DNA of 64,000 nucleotides from Phoenix dactylifera. Its lineage: Eukaryota; Streptophyta; Magnoliopsida; Arecales; Arecaceae. Below the pieces are notes generated by a model, which had not been told where the DNA came from, ran no database searches, and saw only the letters and a program-made list of their open reading frames with translations. The position numbers and the translations under genes were made by a program. Location: NCBI RefSeq assembly GCF_009389715.1, contig NW_024068195.1, forward strand, positions 124,001 to 188,000, in the 5' to 3' direction. Positions 13,710 to 25,242 of the stretch are shown here, one piece after another (within the stretch, counting starts at the first letter, position 1; every line of letters starts with the position of its first letter).

Positions 13710-14480
13710 GGTAAAATATGCCCCATTAAGATCGAATCAGGTTGGGTACCCAATTGAACAGAATAAATTGTCATCCCCATGTATTATATATGTTATATAT
13801 AAACTAATTAATATTATTTTAAAACTCTGTTAGCTTAATTTAGATATGACCTGAGCTGAAGTTAAATGGACATGGGTCCCACTCTTCATAGGTTTAGCGA
13901 CCGCAACTAAACTCTTGAGCCTAGTTGACATCCTGCCCTGTTTTGGCTTCAGTTGAAAGATTTTTTTTCCCCCTCTTTTGATGAAGCCTTTACTAGAAAG
14001 AGTTGCTACCTATCTTTACAATTGTCCACCCAAATATCCACCAATTTGCAACTACTACATCGAATTCACGATTAGACATGGGAAAATTTACCATGAAAAC
14101 TAGCTGTAGAATTTCCAAGAACTACAGAGAATTTGTATTCCATTCAGATCGCGTTTACAATGGCAACAAGAAGACTAATATATTTAGTTGGTCACTCCAT
14201 AATTTTATTATATCTCTAAATTTCAATCTAGTCTATTATATTCCCTTTTTTTTAATTAATATGGATTTATAACGTCAACTACAGCTGGAGAAGCGTACCA
14301 AGTTGCTAATTCCAACCGTTCTTTGGACTTGGAAAAGGCCCGCGTCGTGTGACTTCTTTGACAACTCTTCGCCGGCAACAATCCGTGTCCAAATCGTTGC
14401 CGTCGTAAACGCGGATTGAGAGCTCCCTCGGACACCAAAACTTTACCTCATCTTCTCTGGTACTTCCTCTCCTTTCTTCT
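13710..14480. other. upstream region of the 14536 gene
   Basis: AT-rich DNA without recognisable coding sequence. An 89-codon frame at 14003-14272 shows no domain. The last 200 bp probably include the promoter of the following gene. Confidence 0.4.
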
Positions 14481-14488
14481 TATAAAAG
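14481..14488 (+). promoter_or_regulatory. TATA box of the 14536 gene
   Basis: TATAAAAG lies 55 bp before the ATG in a pyrimidine-rich context, a standard plant core promoter position that leaves a short 5' UTR. Assigned by position only. Confidence 0.55.
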
Positions 14489-14535
14489 CATCGTTCCCCT
14501 TTATACGCCCGTAACCCCATATTTTCCATCTTCTC

Positions 14536-14919
14536 ATGGCTTCTCTTCATGAAGGAATTCCAATGAAAGGGATCGAAGAAGAAGAAGAAGAAGACTACGA
14601 GGAGGCTTTCGGAACTGGAGGTCATTGTCTTTGCTTTTTGTGCTTTAGATGCCCGTTAGGAAAGGTTAAAAGGACCGTATATAGGTCCCTGCTGACGGAA
14701 GATGGCAAGAAAGAGAAGTGGTGGGCGGAGAAAGGAAAGAGAACCAAGGAACTGCTGCTGGAATCCATGGGAAGGCTGAGGTCCCACAACAACATCAAGA
14801 GGAGAAAGCCGGTGTTTCGCTACGACTCGACGAGCTATGCCCAGAATTTTGATGAAGGGGACGACTGCGGAGTCGAAGAACCGATGACCGATCAAACCAG
14901 ACAAAGTTGTGCATCTTGA
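14536..14919 (+). CDS. small plant protein with FRYDxxSYAxNFDEG motif
   Basis: Intronless gene of 127 codons. An acidic N-terminus (EEEEEEDYEE, about residues 14-23) is followed by a Cys-rich patch (CLCFLCFRC) and a basic central part. The signature FRYDSTSYAQNFDEGDD lies at about residues 93-109. This motif defines a family of short uncharacterised plant proteins of about 100-150 residues. Its molecular function is not established to my knowledge. There is no signal peptide or membrane segment. The start is the first ATG after a TATA box 55 bp upstream. A paralogue with the same motif lies at 33184-33555 on the other strand. Confidence 0.8.
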   Translation: MASLHEGIPMKGIEEEEEEDYEEAFGTGGHCLCFLCFRCPLGKVKRTVYRSLLTEDGKKEKWWAEKGKRTKELLLESMGRLRSHNNIKRRKPVFRYDSTSYAQNFDEGDDCGVEEPMTDQTRQSCAS

Positions 14920-16021
14920 TGATTTTTTTTTCGTTCGTTCATTTAGTCATTCATTTATTTTCCTAGTTTTTCTTTGATTCTTGCATTATTTTTGTTGTAA
15001 GAAAGCTAATAGCAATTCTTTGGTTCTTACATGGTTTTGGTGTGAGCGAGTTGAAATTGGCCATCAGAATCTTAGCACCCGGACCAACATTTTGAGTCAC
15101 GAAAGATTAGCAAATCAATGGATTTCTCCAGGCAAAACAACCATGTCTTAGGTTTTCGGGCCCCATGTTTCTTTTCTAAACAAATAGGCCCAACGTTGGT
15201 TGTTGTCCATGTCAATGGCGCACGGTTGGCTCTTGCTTGTAAAACCCAAATGATTGGGGTTCAGAAAATTCAGTCTCTTCAAGCAAACAAAACACAATAT
15301 AGTTTCAGAAAGTTTCTTGAACCACATGGTAGAGATCCCCACTAATACACCCCCTTTATCATACAATGACCCCAACCAAATGGCATATCAGAAACTTCGA
15401 AAAATAATCATACTGGGGACATGCATCCCCTAATTTTACCTGTCATGGAAAAGCAGTTAGTGCCAATCAAGAAATGTATCGTGAACTTGAGATGTTCTTC
15501 CAACATTGCATCACTTTCGACTCTGATAGAATTATTCTTCATGATTAATAAAGATCGACTCTGCCATGAAGACAAAAAACTCTTCTCCATGCAAGAAATC
15601 AGTAATCAACCACTACAGGGATATAATTGGCGTCGGAACTTGGTTGAATCATCCTATGTAATAACTGGCCCCTCATATCAGATCTGTAAATTTCAAGTTC
15701 CAATTCATAGTATTTCACACGTCCAAACAGCTCATCAGTGCGATCGTTTCTGTAACAAAAGCTTATGGTTTACAAAGAACACCCTGAGGTCGTGACCATA
15801 CAAGCAAGCACTTTTAACCATGAGAAAACCAAAATCAAAGGAAGAAAAATATATGGGGAATTACAAGGGAAAGAGCACTCCTTGTTATGGCCATTTCAAA
15901 AGTGTGGCAATCCTTCCCTTTTAATTCCCAAACTCAAGACCTGCCTGATTAATCGACAAACCAACACCAAAGGTCATAAAATACTGGTCATAGAAAAAAA
16001 AAGTTGCATCCGAAATCATTT
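14920..16021. other. convergent 3' region between the FRYD gene and the kinase gene
   Basis: No gene recognised. The left side should hold the 3' UTR of the FRYD gene. The right side, running leftward from 16022, should hold the 3' UTR of the kinase gene. Short frames at 15118-15795 show no domains. Confidence 0.4.
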
Positions 16022-19000
16022 TTATCCTTTGTGAGACAGAGATGCTGCCATAGACCGCAGCCTGTTTGCAATCTCTGTGAAGGTCAGCCTCTCTGATGGT
16101 TCAGCCGACCAACATTGCTCCATCAATTTTCTCCACTCAGGATCACAAGTCTCAGGTACTGGAGGTCGCAGCGTGTTGCTCACAATTCCACCTATTCAGG
16201 AATGAAATCAAAATTGATAAATTAGAGTTGCCCAGAAATTAATGGAGAAAAGACATAGTCAGGCAACAACATGCATTGGCTGCCAAAACATCACCTATGA
16301 TAGCTCCATAGTGCAAATCAGCATATGGTTCTTCCCCAGTAAGGAGCTCCCACATAACAATTCCGAATGAGAAGACATCGACCTGTGGTTATCCATTAGG
16401 GTAAAGATGAAACAAACCAGGAAACTAAAAAGCCATTGAAGTGACACATGGAGGTTCAGCTAACCTTTTCGGAGACACAACTGCTGCTGCCATTTAGAAG
16501 TTCTGGAGCCATCCAAGGCAGTGTTCCTCGCACACCACCAGAAATTAGGGTACGACACTTCACCTTTGATAGGCCCAGATCACCGACCTGCAAAGATGCA
16601 GTACCACAGTGAGCTGACCATGAGACAAGTCATGCCAACATCCCAAGTCTCCAAATTGGAGTTGTCACACACCAATATGATCATGCTGCATGTTCAAGAA
16701 CAAATCATTCATGCAAAATTGCATGTAGCCCCATATTTAAATGAAATACAAGAACAAATCATTCATGCAAAATTGCATGTAACCCCATATTTAAATGACT
16801 CCACGCGCACACGCACGAAAAATTTTCTGATAGAGGACCAGAACAAGATATTTTAAGTGATCCAACATGAAAAAAAAATATTATTACGTGAAAAAAGAAT
16901 TGGAAGGGTTAACCCATACATGAGAATAAATAGTGTAACCATAAGCAGAGTTATGAAGCCCTATCCCAAATAGACGGAGAAGATCTCATGAATGCTGGTT
17001 CGCCAATCATTTCCAACAAGGCTTTATCCGCACTTTCATATCAGGTATTTTTAAAATTCTGTGTCATATCTTTCATTCATGTCATTTTAGGTCTTCCTCT
17101 CCTCTTTCGTGCCGCTACTGCATGATACCTCAGTCCATCTTCTACTGGAACCTTCCCAAATCTAGACATGCCCAGACTCTCTCTGTAAATTCTAGATCAT
17201 CTAGTATTCAATATGCTTAATGTATTGCTCCCTTGATTGTTTATCCTGGTTTGTCTCACATCCACCAGAGCATTCATCTACTACATATTCAGGAGCACAA
17301 AATCTTAAATAAGCATGGCAGAACATAATGCGACATCCTGTGGTCATGAGGGGCAAATCACAAGCTACGGTTACTTCATAACAGGGTGTGTTGCAAGAAA
17401 CCAACTGTACACAAGATTTGGGTGAAGTTTGTAAGAGATACAGAGCACCTGAAATAGTTGACAGATGAAGGAAATCACCCTCATGGAGATTTTTCACAAA
17501 TGACTTCATGCATGGAAAAGTTTTAAGATCACAACTGCATGATTGTTTTTCAAATATCAAACACTCCCATTAAACTCAGACAGTTTATTGAGATTTCAAG
17601 GGCAGGTAACAAGCCAGGCACAAGTCAGATCACCGATTAGACAATGTTAAATACAAAATATAAAGGTCCTGCTTGGCCAAAGTTTAATTTCAAGGACCAA
17701 TCCCAAACCAGTGCCAACAACATGAAGGGAGGGGAGGGGGGTCATCACGAGGTGCAGAACAAATGCATGATAAATCAAGGCTGCAACAGCTATGGTATTC
17801 TAGAAAGAGAGGAGGCAAGAGACAAGAAGAATTGAGAATGCATTAGGTTTGGACCGGGTTGGAGTATATAAACCATATTATAGCATATTTATTAATAAAG
17901 TATATATATCATTATACATATAATGGTATATTATATTCAGTTTTGGACTAAACCAAGGTTGACCTGAGTGCGTCGCATGCGGGAATCAGTATCAAGACAA
18001 AATCTAATCCTAAACCATCCCCAGTTCGAGTTTACTTTGCCCAAATTAACTTATGTCCAACCTGATAGGCCACGAGGCACCATAAGCCTACCACCAATTT
18101 TAGCTATCATTTAGTAGAATACAACGTGTTTAGGTAGATATGACATTAAAAGTCTAGCTTAAAGTTTGCCATCTCAGTACCGGACCCCGTACCGGTGCCA
18201 CATTAGCACTGTATCGGTATGGTAGGTACAGGATCTTTTTGACGTGCCAAGTGTCGGTACGCCTCCTATACCGGGTACCGGTATCAAACCGATATGGTAC
18301 ACCTTGTACTGCTCGATTCGGGCCAGTACAGCGAACCATAGTCTAACTAGTACAAATACAAAACAATATGAAATTGATGTACCTTCTATAACCTTTACTA
18401 ATGCACATAACATTCAAAAGAAAATCCAAAATGGAGAAAAGATTGTTAGATCAAAGTGCGGTGCAAATGGGGTAGGGTTCACCAAAAGCAAACTAGATCC
18501 ACCCTAAACGTAAGGTCACTTGAGATAACCAGTGTTACCCAAGTGTCAAAAAATTAGATACTCACCTTTTGGTATAGATTTTTGTAAGAATCCATGTGGG
18601 CGTGCGTTTAGTCCTGCATTAGCTATGCACTATGTTGATCCAAATATCGCCTTTCAGTTAATCTTTTTTTGGATAAGGTCTTCGATCATTACAAATAGTA
18701 CTAGAGCAGACTTGACCCATGGCCCATATATACTTGGGGACATTGCAGCACATATCCATTTGGATTGACCATAATCCGATCATAGTGTTTGTGATTGAAT
18801 TTAAAGTACTTATGATTAGATTTGAATGAATTTGAACCCTTAGTCTGGCGACGATGCCAGAACTTAAACGGAGAAAGTATGTAAAGACCCATGTGAGTGT
18901 GTGTTCAATTTCACAGGCTATGCATCGGGTTGATCTTAGGTACTTACATAGGGCCAAGTAACCTAAATAATATCTTCCGGCTAACCATTTTAGATGAGAT

Positions 19001-22000
19001 CTTGGATCTCACAAATGGTGTCACAACGAACCATTAAGACCCACGTGGACTAGGGGGCACTGCAATACAAGCCCATTTGAGTTGACCATGGGCTGATCGT
19101 GATATTTATAATTAGATTTATGGTACTTGTGGTTGTATTTGAATGTATTTGAACCCTTAACCTAACGAGAATGTCAGTTCTTAAATGAAGAGAGTAGGTG
19201 AGGACTCGTGTAAGCATGTGTTTAGTCCATATTGACCGTGCATTAGTTAAATCTTGACTATTGATACAGGCCAAGAAACCTAAATAACACCTTCTTGCTA
19301 GCTTTTTTTAGGTGAAGTCCTAATTTATTACAGTTTGGAAGTTGATGGATAAATTGATCTTTCTAAAAAATGACTATGAGATGCCAAAATGAGGCAGGAG
19401 TCAGCTTTTGTTATTTTAGAGCTTGGTTAAATATGTAAATATTAAAGTGCAAAAAGACATGTTCCATATCCTTAAGCTAATTTTGGACTAGGGCTTCTAC
19501 CTTAATTTCAATTCATTATCAATCTTCCTTCTTGTCAATCTTCAACTAGATGCACACTCTAGACAATCCTTTAATTTCAAAACCGTTCCATATATTGGAA
19601 ATATGAAGAGCGGATGTGGAGACCAAAGAAATTTCAGATAAAATAAAGGGCATAAAGAAATTTCAGATAAAATAAAGGGCATCACAATGCACAAGGCTCC
19701 TGCCACTACAAGATCTAAAAAGGGTCGGATGTACCCAATCTTACCCCCGTATGAGTAGAGTTTGTTTCTATGTTTCGAACTTGCAACATCCAAATCACAA
19801 TGGAGCAACCTTACCATCGCACCAAGGTCAGCCCTCTAAGTGAATCCCAGATCCATACCTTCTTTTCTCCTCTGCACACAAGAGGGATGAGGGGAGTTCG
19901 AAGAGCTAATGTGCTCCCACATAGCATCTTGAATGGTGATCGATTCTAATGTTTGAATATCCTATATAAGTGTCCTTTTTAGAAAATGAACTCAAAGATC
20001 TTCCTTAACATGCCTAGAAATGCCTCTTATGTTTCTTCATTTACCTTTAAAACTGCAAAAATTCCATCAAAGGTCCAAAATTTATGCACTAACATAGCCA
20101 TCTTCCAGATTAACTCAATATGACATTTTGTTGAGCCATAAAATTTCCACAATCCTCTATAACCTGACCCATCCCTTGACAAAATTTCACGCTTGAGTCC
20201 ATTGCCACATCTCTGTTGATTATTTTATAGCACAAGGCTTTCAGTAACTTATATATTCAGCATCGAGGAGGATCTGGTAGTAATCTATCCTTCACATTTT
20301 TGCTGCAACAAAAATATTCTTAGGTACAATCTTTAGAAGAAATATTTAGTATGCACTTTAAAAAATTCCAAAATTTAATTAATGTATTACTATCTACTTC
20401 ATCAAGTTTCTTCACATCTACTTGGTCACGGACTGTTTGCATGTTGGTTTCTTACCTGTTTCCCGGGATAGAAGGTCCAGATCTCTCTACCTCAAGTGAT
20501 TGATCGATATAGGAGAGCATGCTTAGTTTCTTCTTCGGCATATCTAGGCAAAAACAATTAATTATCTTCTATGTTATCCATTGTTTATCCTGTTTAATTA
20601 AGGCCTCCTGTAGATGGAATCTCTTATTTACAGTCAACCTTCATAAAACAGGAACTGACATCCCACCAGGCTCTGTAGCTTGACAATTAGCACCCTAAGG
20701 CGTCACCCATCCTAAATAAGTTTATGTTTCACAAGATGCAAAGAGCACAGAACTTTAGTGACAAATTAAACTTGCGAAGCACAGAAGTAAGTCTTAGTTT
20801 TGTACTATCAGTAGTGAAGTAGGCATTTGTATTAGTACACATCCATATGTACCATCAAAAGTTTGAACAGATAGCACTGTGCATCAAAGGTTAGACTGCA
20901 ATATGTTCTGATTAATAAGATGTATGCCCCTGAGAAAACTTGTATTTATAGTTGTCTATGATTGGCAATCTAAATATTATTTACCCAATGATGTTCATTA
21001 TTCTAAAAAAACAATACGTACAACCTCAAATTATAGCTAAAAATGTAGAAGAAAAGGGCATTACAAATTTTACAACATCAAGATATTACAACCATAGAAA
21101 GTAAGAGCCCCTCATGTCATAGGAAGTTTCTATAAGCAACAATTTCCATATAACACAAATAAATACCTTGCAGATTGGACGCTCAGGATCCCTCAAGTTG
21201 ACAAGTAAATTGTCACTTTTCAAGTCGAAGTGCACAATGTTTTTTCCATGCAAGTATTCCATCCCAAATGCCACATCCATTGCAATCAGAAGACGTTTAC
21301 GTCGATCAAGTGTCCTGTTGACAATAGTAATAAATAAATGTAGTTTAAAACAGCAGGTCAATGAATAAATGATGACACTTGAGGGACAAGATCATGGGAA
21401 TAAGAGGATGGCAGGTCACATGATGATAAATGATGACACCTGCAGGACAAGATCACAAGAAGAAGAGGCATGAAAGCAAAGACATACCTGTCATTTCCTT
21501 GCAAAGCTTGTCGCAGAGAACCATTAACCATGTATTCTGTTACAGTTGCAACAGATCCCCCAGGACCATCCAGAACAACACCATAAAATGCTAAAACATT
21601 TGGGTGGTGCAGATCAGCAAGCTTGTGGGCTTCATTCCAAAAATCAGCCCTCTGGAGATGTATAAGAAAAAACAGAAGATTAAAAAGACATGAAAAAAAA
21701 AACAAATAGCACCAGATCGCTTCCAGATCCAGACCATGCGTTCTTCCTCTGAGGGCTTTCCAGCAAAACACCTGTCATTAATTCTTTTTATTGCAACATC
21801 TGATCCCCTCCATTTTCCATGATACACTGTACCAAAAGTTCCAGAACCAAGTTCTCTCAGCTCTTCAAGATCACTATTTTTTATTATCTGCAAAGTATGC
21901 AAAAGCAACCAGGGATGAATTCCTCTAATTTAAACATATAAGTCTGATACATAAAATATTATAACAAAGTAGTTCACAACCTGCAGGTGCCCGATGTCCT

Positions 22001-25000
22001 CTGTAATCTGAACAACAGGATTTATTTTGTCCACCTGTTTGACCTTGATGTCCTGATTCAAGATAGATTTCAGAACCTAGGTTAACTCATGAAAATTAAA
22101 AGGACAAGGAGGGTAACTTGACCACCTCAATTTTTTGATCAACTACTTCTCCTTGTGATCCTACATCATCCTCAACAGCCTCTCCTTTGTCGAATTCAGG
22201 TGTTGATTCCTTCACTTCATGAGCAACGAACCCAGACACAGGAGGTAAAGATGACTGGAGAACTGATGCTGCTACACCCTCAGCAACAGCTTGGAGCTGT
22301 TGCTTTATGTGCTCCTCTCTTGAGCCTTTTGCAGCAAAATAACGAAGAAAACTTGCAATCAGTAATAAAAAGACAATTGTATCATCTTTTTTATTATTTT
22401 TTCCCCTTTTTTTTTGGTGGGGGGGGGGGTGTAAATTCTGACCTTTTGTGAGTCGAACAGGTTCTTGGCACAAGTCCTTGTTTGGTGAATCCAGTGGGCG
22501 GTGAAGATTACCTTCATCTAGTAATGCAACAGCATTTGACCCATTGTTCTTTCCCAAATGGTTTTCATCGCGTGGATCCTTCAGGACAAGAGACTCCCTA
22601 CTAGCTACCTTGTTGGGTCTTGGAGGCAATGCACCCCCTAATACTTTCCAAGGATCCTGGTTGCTGAAAAGTGAATCCGGCGAAGATGGTTCTTGAAAAG
22701 CTTCCACATGCTCAGTGTGGCTAGTTGCATTCAATGATGGAAATGGTATACTACCAATTGGAGGAGGAGCAAAGTAATTGGGCATATCCTTGGAGTGAAG
22801 TTGAATGGCCTCATCTTTCCAATCAGCAAGAGGGATAATGTTATTATCACTGTAAGCAGGGGTCATACCAGTGGAGTATGCAGGCATCCCAAGGAACTGT
22901 CCATTAGATATTGGATGCTCAATCCCTACTCCAAGATTGTGAGGGAAGGGCCCGTGGTTTCCTACGATGTTTGGCACTTGGCTAGTGCCAGCAGGTTGAT
23001 GATTGTCCAAGTAAGTCGCATCCGAAGTGGTAAATGGAAAATGCTCAATTGGTTTAGCACAATTTCCCTTGGAAACAAATCCAGAATTCACGAAGTCATT
23101 ACCAATAAACAAAGCATTCTCTCCAGGTTGAGGTCTGACTTTACAACCATTCTCTACAGCCAGTGGTGGGCCATCAATTTTTGCATCACTAGAGTGTACA
23201 AAGGCTTTCCCCTGATCATTAGTTTCCAAATTCTTGGACGGACTTAAATAAAGAGCCTCCATCCTCCCATCAATAGGTCTACCATAGTCATGTGAGTGTC
23301 CAGTCACATAGTCCCACATCACAGGTTCCGCTGCCTGAACATTTCCATTTTTAACAGCACTAGCATCAATACCAGGAGCACTGGTGATGACATCCTGCTT
23401 GACTGGATACTGAGGTGATTGCAAAGTCTGCCATGACTGTTGCTGCTGCTGCTGCCACCACCACTGAAAACGGTCCTCAATATGAGATCGGGAAGGAGTG
23501 CCCGACAACATTTCACTGGATGCTTGTGTATCACCTGATAAGCCAATTGCACCAGTGTTACCCAAAATTCTCATAGGATCAAGATTATCCACCTTCTGAA
23601 CACCTGACTTCTCACTGGCATATTGTGCCTCAGGAATCTGAGGAAAGCCATAACCCCCTAACTGACTTATGGCAGCCGAGCTCTGTGCTCTGGGTTCCAC
23701 CAAATTGTCACCTGAAGCTCTAGTAGCTGAATGCAGAGCCCGCTGCCTCCTTGCATCCTCCGATGGTTGACTGTAAAACATTGGGCTACTCTCAGGGGTG
23801 CTTCCTTGGGACCCATTCCCACAGTCCTGTATTAGTGTACTAGAATGGACATGGGGCAGAGATTTCTGGCACATATAGCAATCTTCTGATCTCAATGCCA
23901 GAAACGGCAGTGGAGGGGGCACCGCCTGCCCATACATCTCCGTATTCTGTGCCGGCAGGTATGAAGGGGGCAAAGGTGGGAGCTGTGACAAAGGCTGGAA
24001 AGCCTTATATTTCTGATCACAGGGAGCCTGCGCAGCTCTTCTTCCATATGGTCTCTCCAAGCTAGGCTCCACCATTGCTTGGATTGGTTTCAAGCTACCA
24101 CCTTGAGAAACCGGAGGGGATGTGGTGATGGACACACCGGGCGCATAAGGATGCATCGCGACAGAAGCTAAATTTACCGATTGCGGCGCTCCCATCATTC
24201 CCAATTGCTGAGGATTTATGTATTGAAGTTGGTGAGGTTCTAAGTAAGCTGCCTGCGGCACATACGGTGCCAAAGGAGACTGCTCCGGCCGAACTAAGGT
24301 TGGATTTTGAGCAGGAACGCCCAATCCCGGCACTGACACATTAACCCCCAGAAGCCCCGGGGCATCCGGAGACACGGCCGGATGGGTTTCGCCCACATAT
24401 ACTGACTTCGAAGCGTCAACATTAGATGCACGAACAGTAGGGGAAAGAAGTGAGGGCGACGTACCTTCATTGGCGTTCTCCCCAGCCTCGCCCCCAATGG
24501 TGCCGTCGGAATTCTGGGTGGAGGAACCAGCACTCGCGACACTCCCCTTTCTCCACATTCCGCTTCCGCTGCCACCACCATCGGCAGTGACCCTACTGAC
24601 TGCCTCGACATACCCCTGTCGGGTGTCATCTGCGGCGAGGTTTGCAGAGAGGTCCGCGGACTCGGACGGGGGGAAGAGGAAGACACGGAGTTTCGCGGAG
24701 CCGTCAGGCGAGGCGGAGGTGAGCTTGTCATACTCCTCCATCATATTAACAAGGTCCTCGGGGCAGGAGACGGAGATAAGGGCATCAAGATCCTCGTCGG
24801 GAAGCTGGTACTTGACAACAGCGGGACCGCCGAAAACCTCGTACATCTTGCTCATGAGTTCCGCGAAAGACACATCCTTTCGGACGGAGATGATGCGGGT
24901 GTGACCGCCGACGTAGCGGAGGGAGCCGTCGCTGGATCGGAGGAGGATCTTGCCGCCGAAGCTGCATAAAAACTTGACCTTTTTGTTGGAGTAGGAGTTA

Positions 25001-25242
25001 CCTTCAGCGGAACCGGCGGAGACGGCGGAGGAGGAAGGAGGTGAGGAAGTAGGGGGAGTGACGGCGGCGGCGGAGGATGGGGGATTGGGGGCGGAGGTGG
25101 GGGCCCAGTGAGGAGGAGGGTTGGGGAAGGGGTCAGATGGGGGAGAGAAGATTTGGCGGGAGGCGAGGCAGTGAGGATTGGCCGCGCGATTGAGGGGCAG
25201 GGAGCGGAGATCTTTGGGGATGGAGTTTTGGTCGACGTCCAT
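16022..25242 (-). CDS. PB1-domain Raf-like serine/threonine protein kinase (plant B-group MAPKKK-like)
   Basis: Nine exons read by eye on the minus strand: 25242-22443, 22325-22123, 22052-21981, 21887-21735, 21651-21488, 21314-21167, 16587-16465, 16382-16295 and 16191-16022. They total 3921 nt (1306 aa) with consistent phases. A PB1 domain spans about 88-191, a long disordered Pro/Gln/Ser region follows, and the C-terminal kinase domain begins near 1026. P-loop GSGTFG lies at 1039-1044 and the lysine in VAIKRI at 1059. The catalytic loop is HFDLKSDN (D1161, N1166), with HFD in place of HRD. The metal-binding motif is DLG (D1183) in place of DFG, and the APE glutamate is 1209. These variants are normal in plant B-group Raf-like kinases, some of which act upstream of SnRK2 kinases in osmotic-stress signalling; applying that role here is inference. 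The exon 2/3 junction is the least certain: an acceptor at 22079 also keeps frame. Intron 6 is 4.6 kb. Confidence 0.9.
16695..16798. repeat. 54-bp tandem duplication
   Basis: Two adjacent copies beginning CAAGAACAAATCATTCATGC at 16695 and 16749, nearly identical, inside the long kinase intron. Confidence 0.85.
18165..18345. repeat. GGTACC/CCGGTA-rich block
   Basis: Short stretch dense in CGGTAC, GGTACC and ACCGGTA motifs in both orientations, so that it can fold on itself. A looser version of this pattern occurs at about 53360-53440. It is probably a fragment of a dispersed element. No termini could be fixed. Confidence 0.45.
18583..19332 (+). mobile_element. TRIM retroelement in LTR-internal-LTR-internal-LTR form
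   Basis: Three related terminal repeats lie at 18583-18693, 18880-19013 and 19199-19332. Each begins TGTAA/TGAGG and ends with a TTACA-like terminus (TCACA in the middle one). Two similar internal segments of about 186 bp separate them. Each internal segment begins with a decayed primer binding site, AATAGTACTAGAGC in the first and AATGGTGTCACAAC in the second, resembling the initiator-Met tRNA complement TGGTATCAGAGC. There is no coding sequence, as expected for a TRIM. Single-internal relatives lie at 43114-43475 and 49450-49801 on the opposite strand. Confidence 0.7.
19625..19682. repeat. 29-bp tandem duplication
   Basis: AAAGAAATTTCAGATAAAAT... repeats exactly at 19625 and 19654, head to tail, in the kinase intron. 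Confidence 0.85.
22326..22442 (-). other. 117-bp intron in frame with the flanking kinase exons
   Basis: The reading frame is open across this segment, giving an uninterrupted 1048-codon frame, but the content looks intronic. It is bounded by AAAAG followed by GTCAGA and by GCAAAAG followed by GCTCAAG, and contains C and A homopolymers and an AT-rich, T-rich 3' half. Its length is exactly 39 codons, so retention would insert 39 residues without a stop. Homologues, as I recall them, lack such an insert. Confidence 0.6.

Larger units (their letters stand above)
16588..21166 (-). other. intron 6 of the kinase gene (4579 bp)
   Basis: The preceding exon ends ATCTGCAAG followed by GTATTT. The next begins after CTTTGCAG with codons for VGDLGLSK, so the junction falls just before the DLG motif. 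The intron contains a 54-bp tandem duplication (16695-16798), a block rich in GGTACC-like motifs (18165-18345), a three-LTR TRIM element (18583-19332) and a 29-bp tandem duplication (19625-19682). Apart from these I see only AT-rich sequence with short meaningless frames. Confidence 0.8.

Noticed and set aside
24294..24904. Frames of 144-145 codons on both strands within kinase exon 1
   Set aside because: Shadows of the Pro/Ser-rich coding exon; the PB1-kinase frame accounts for this sequence.
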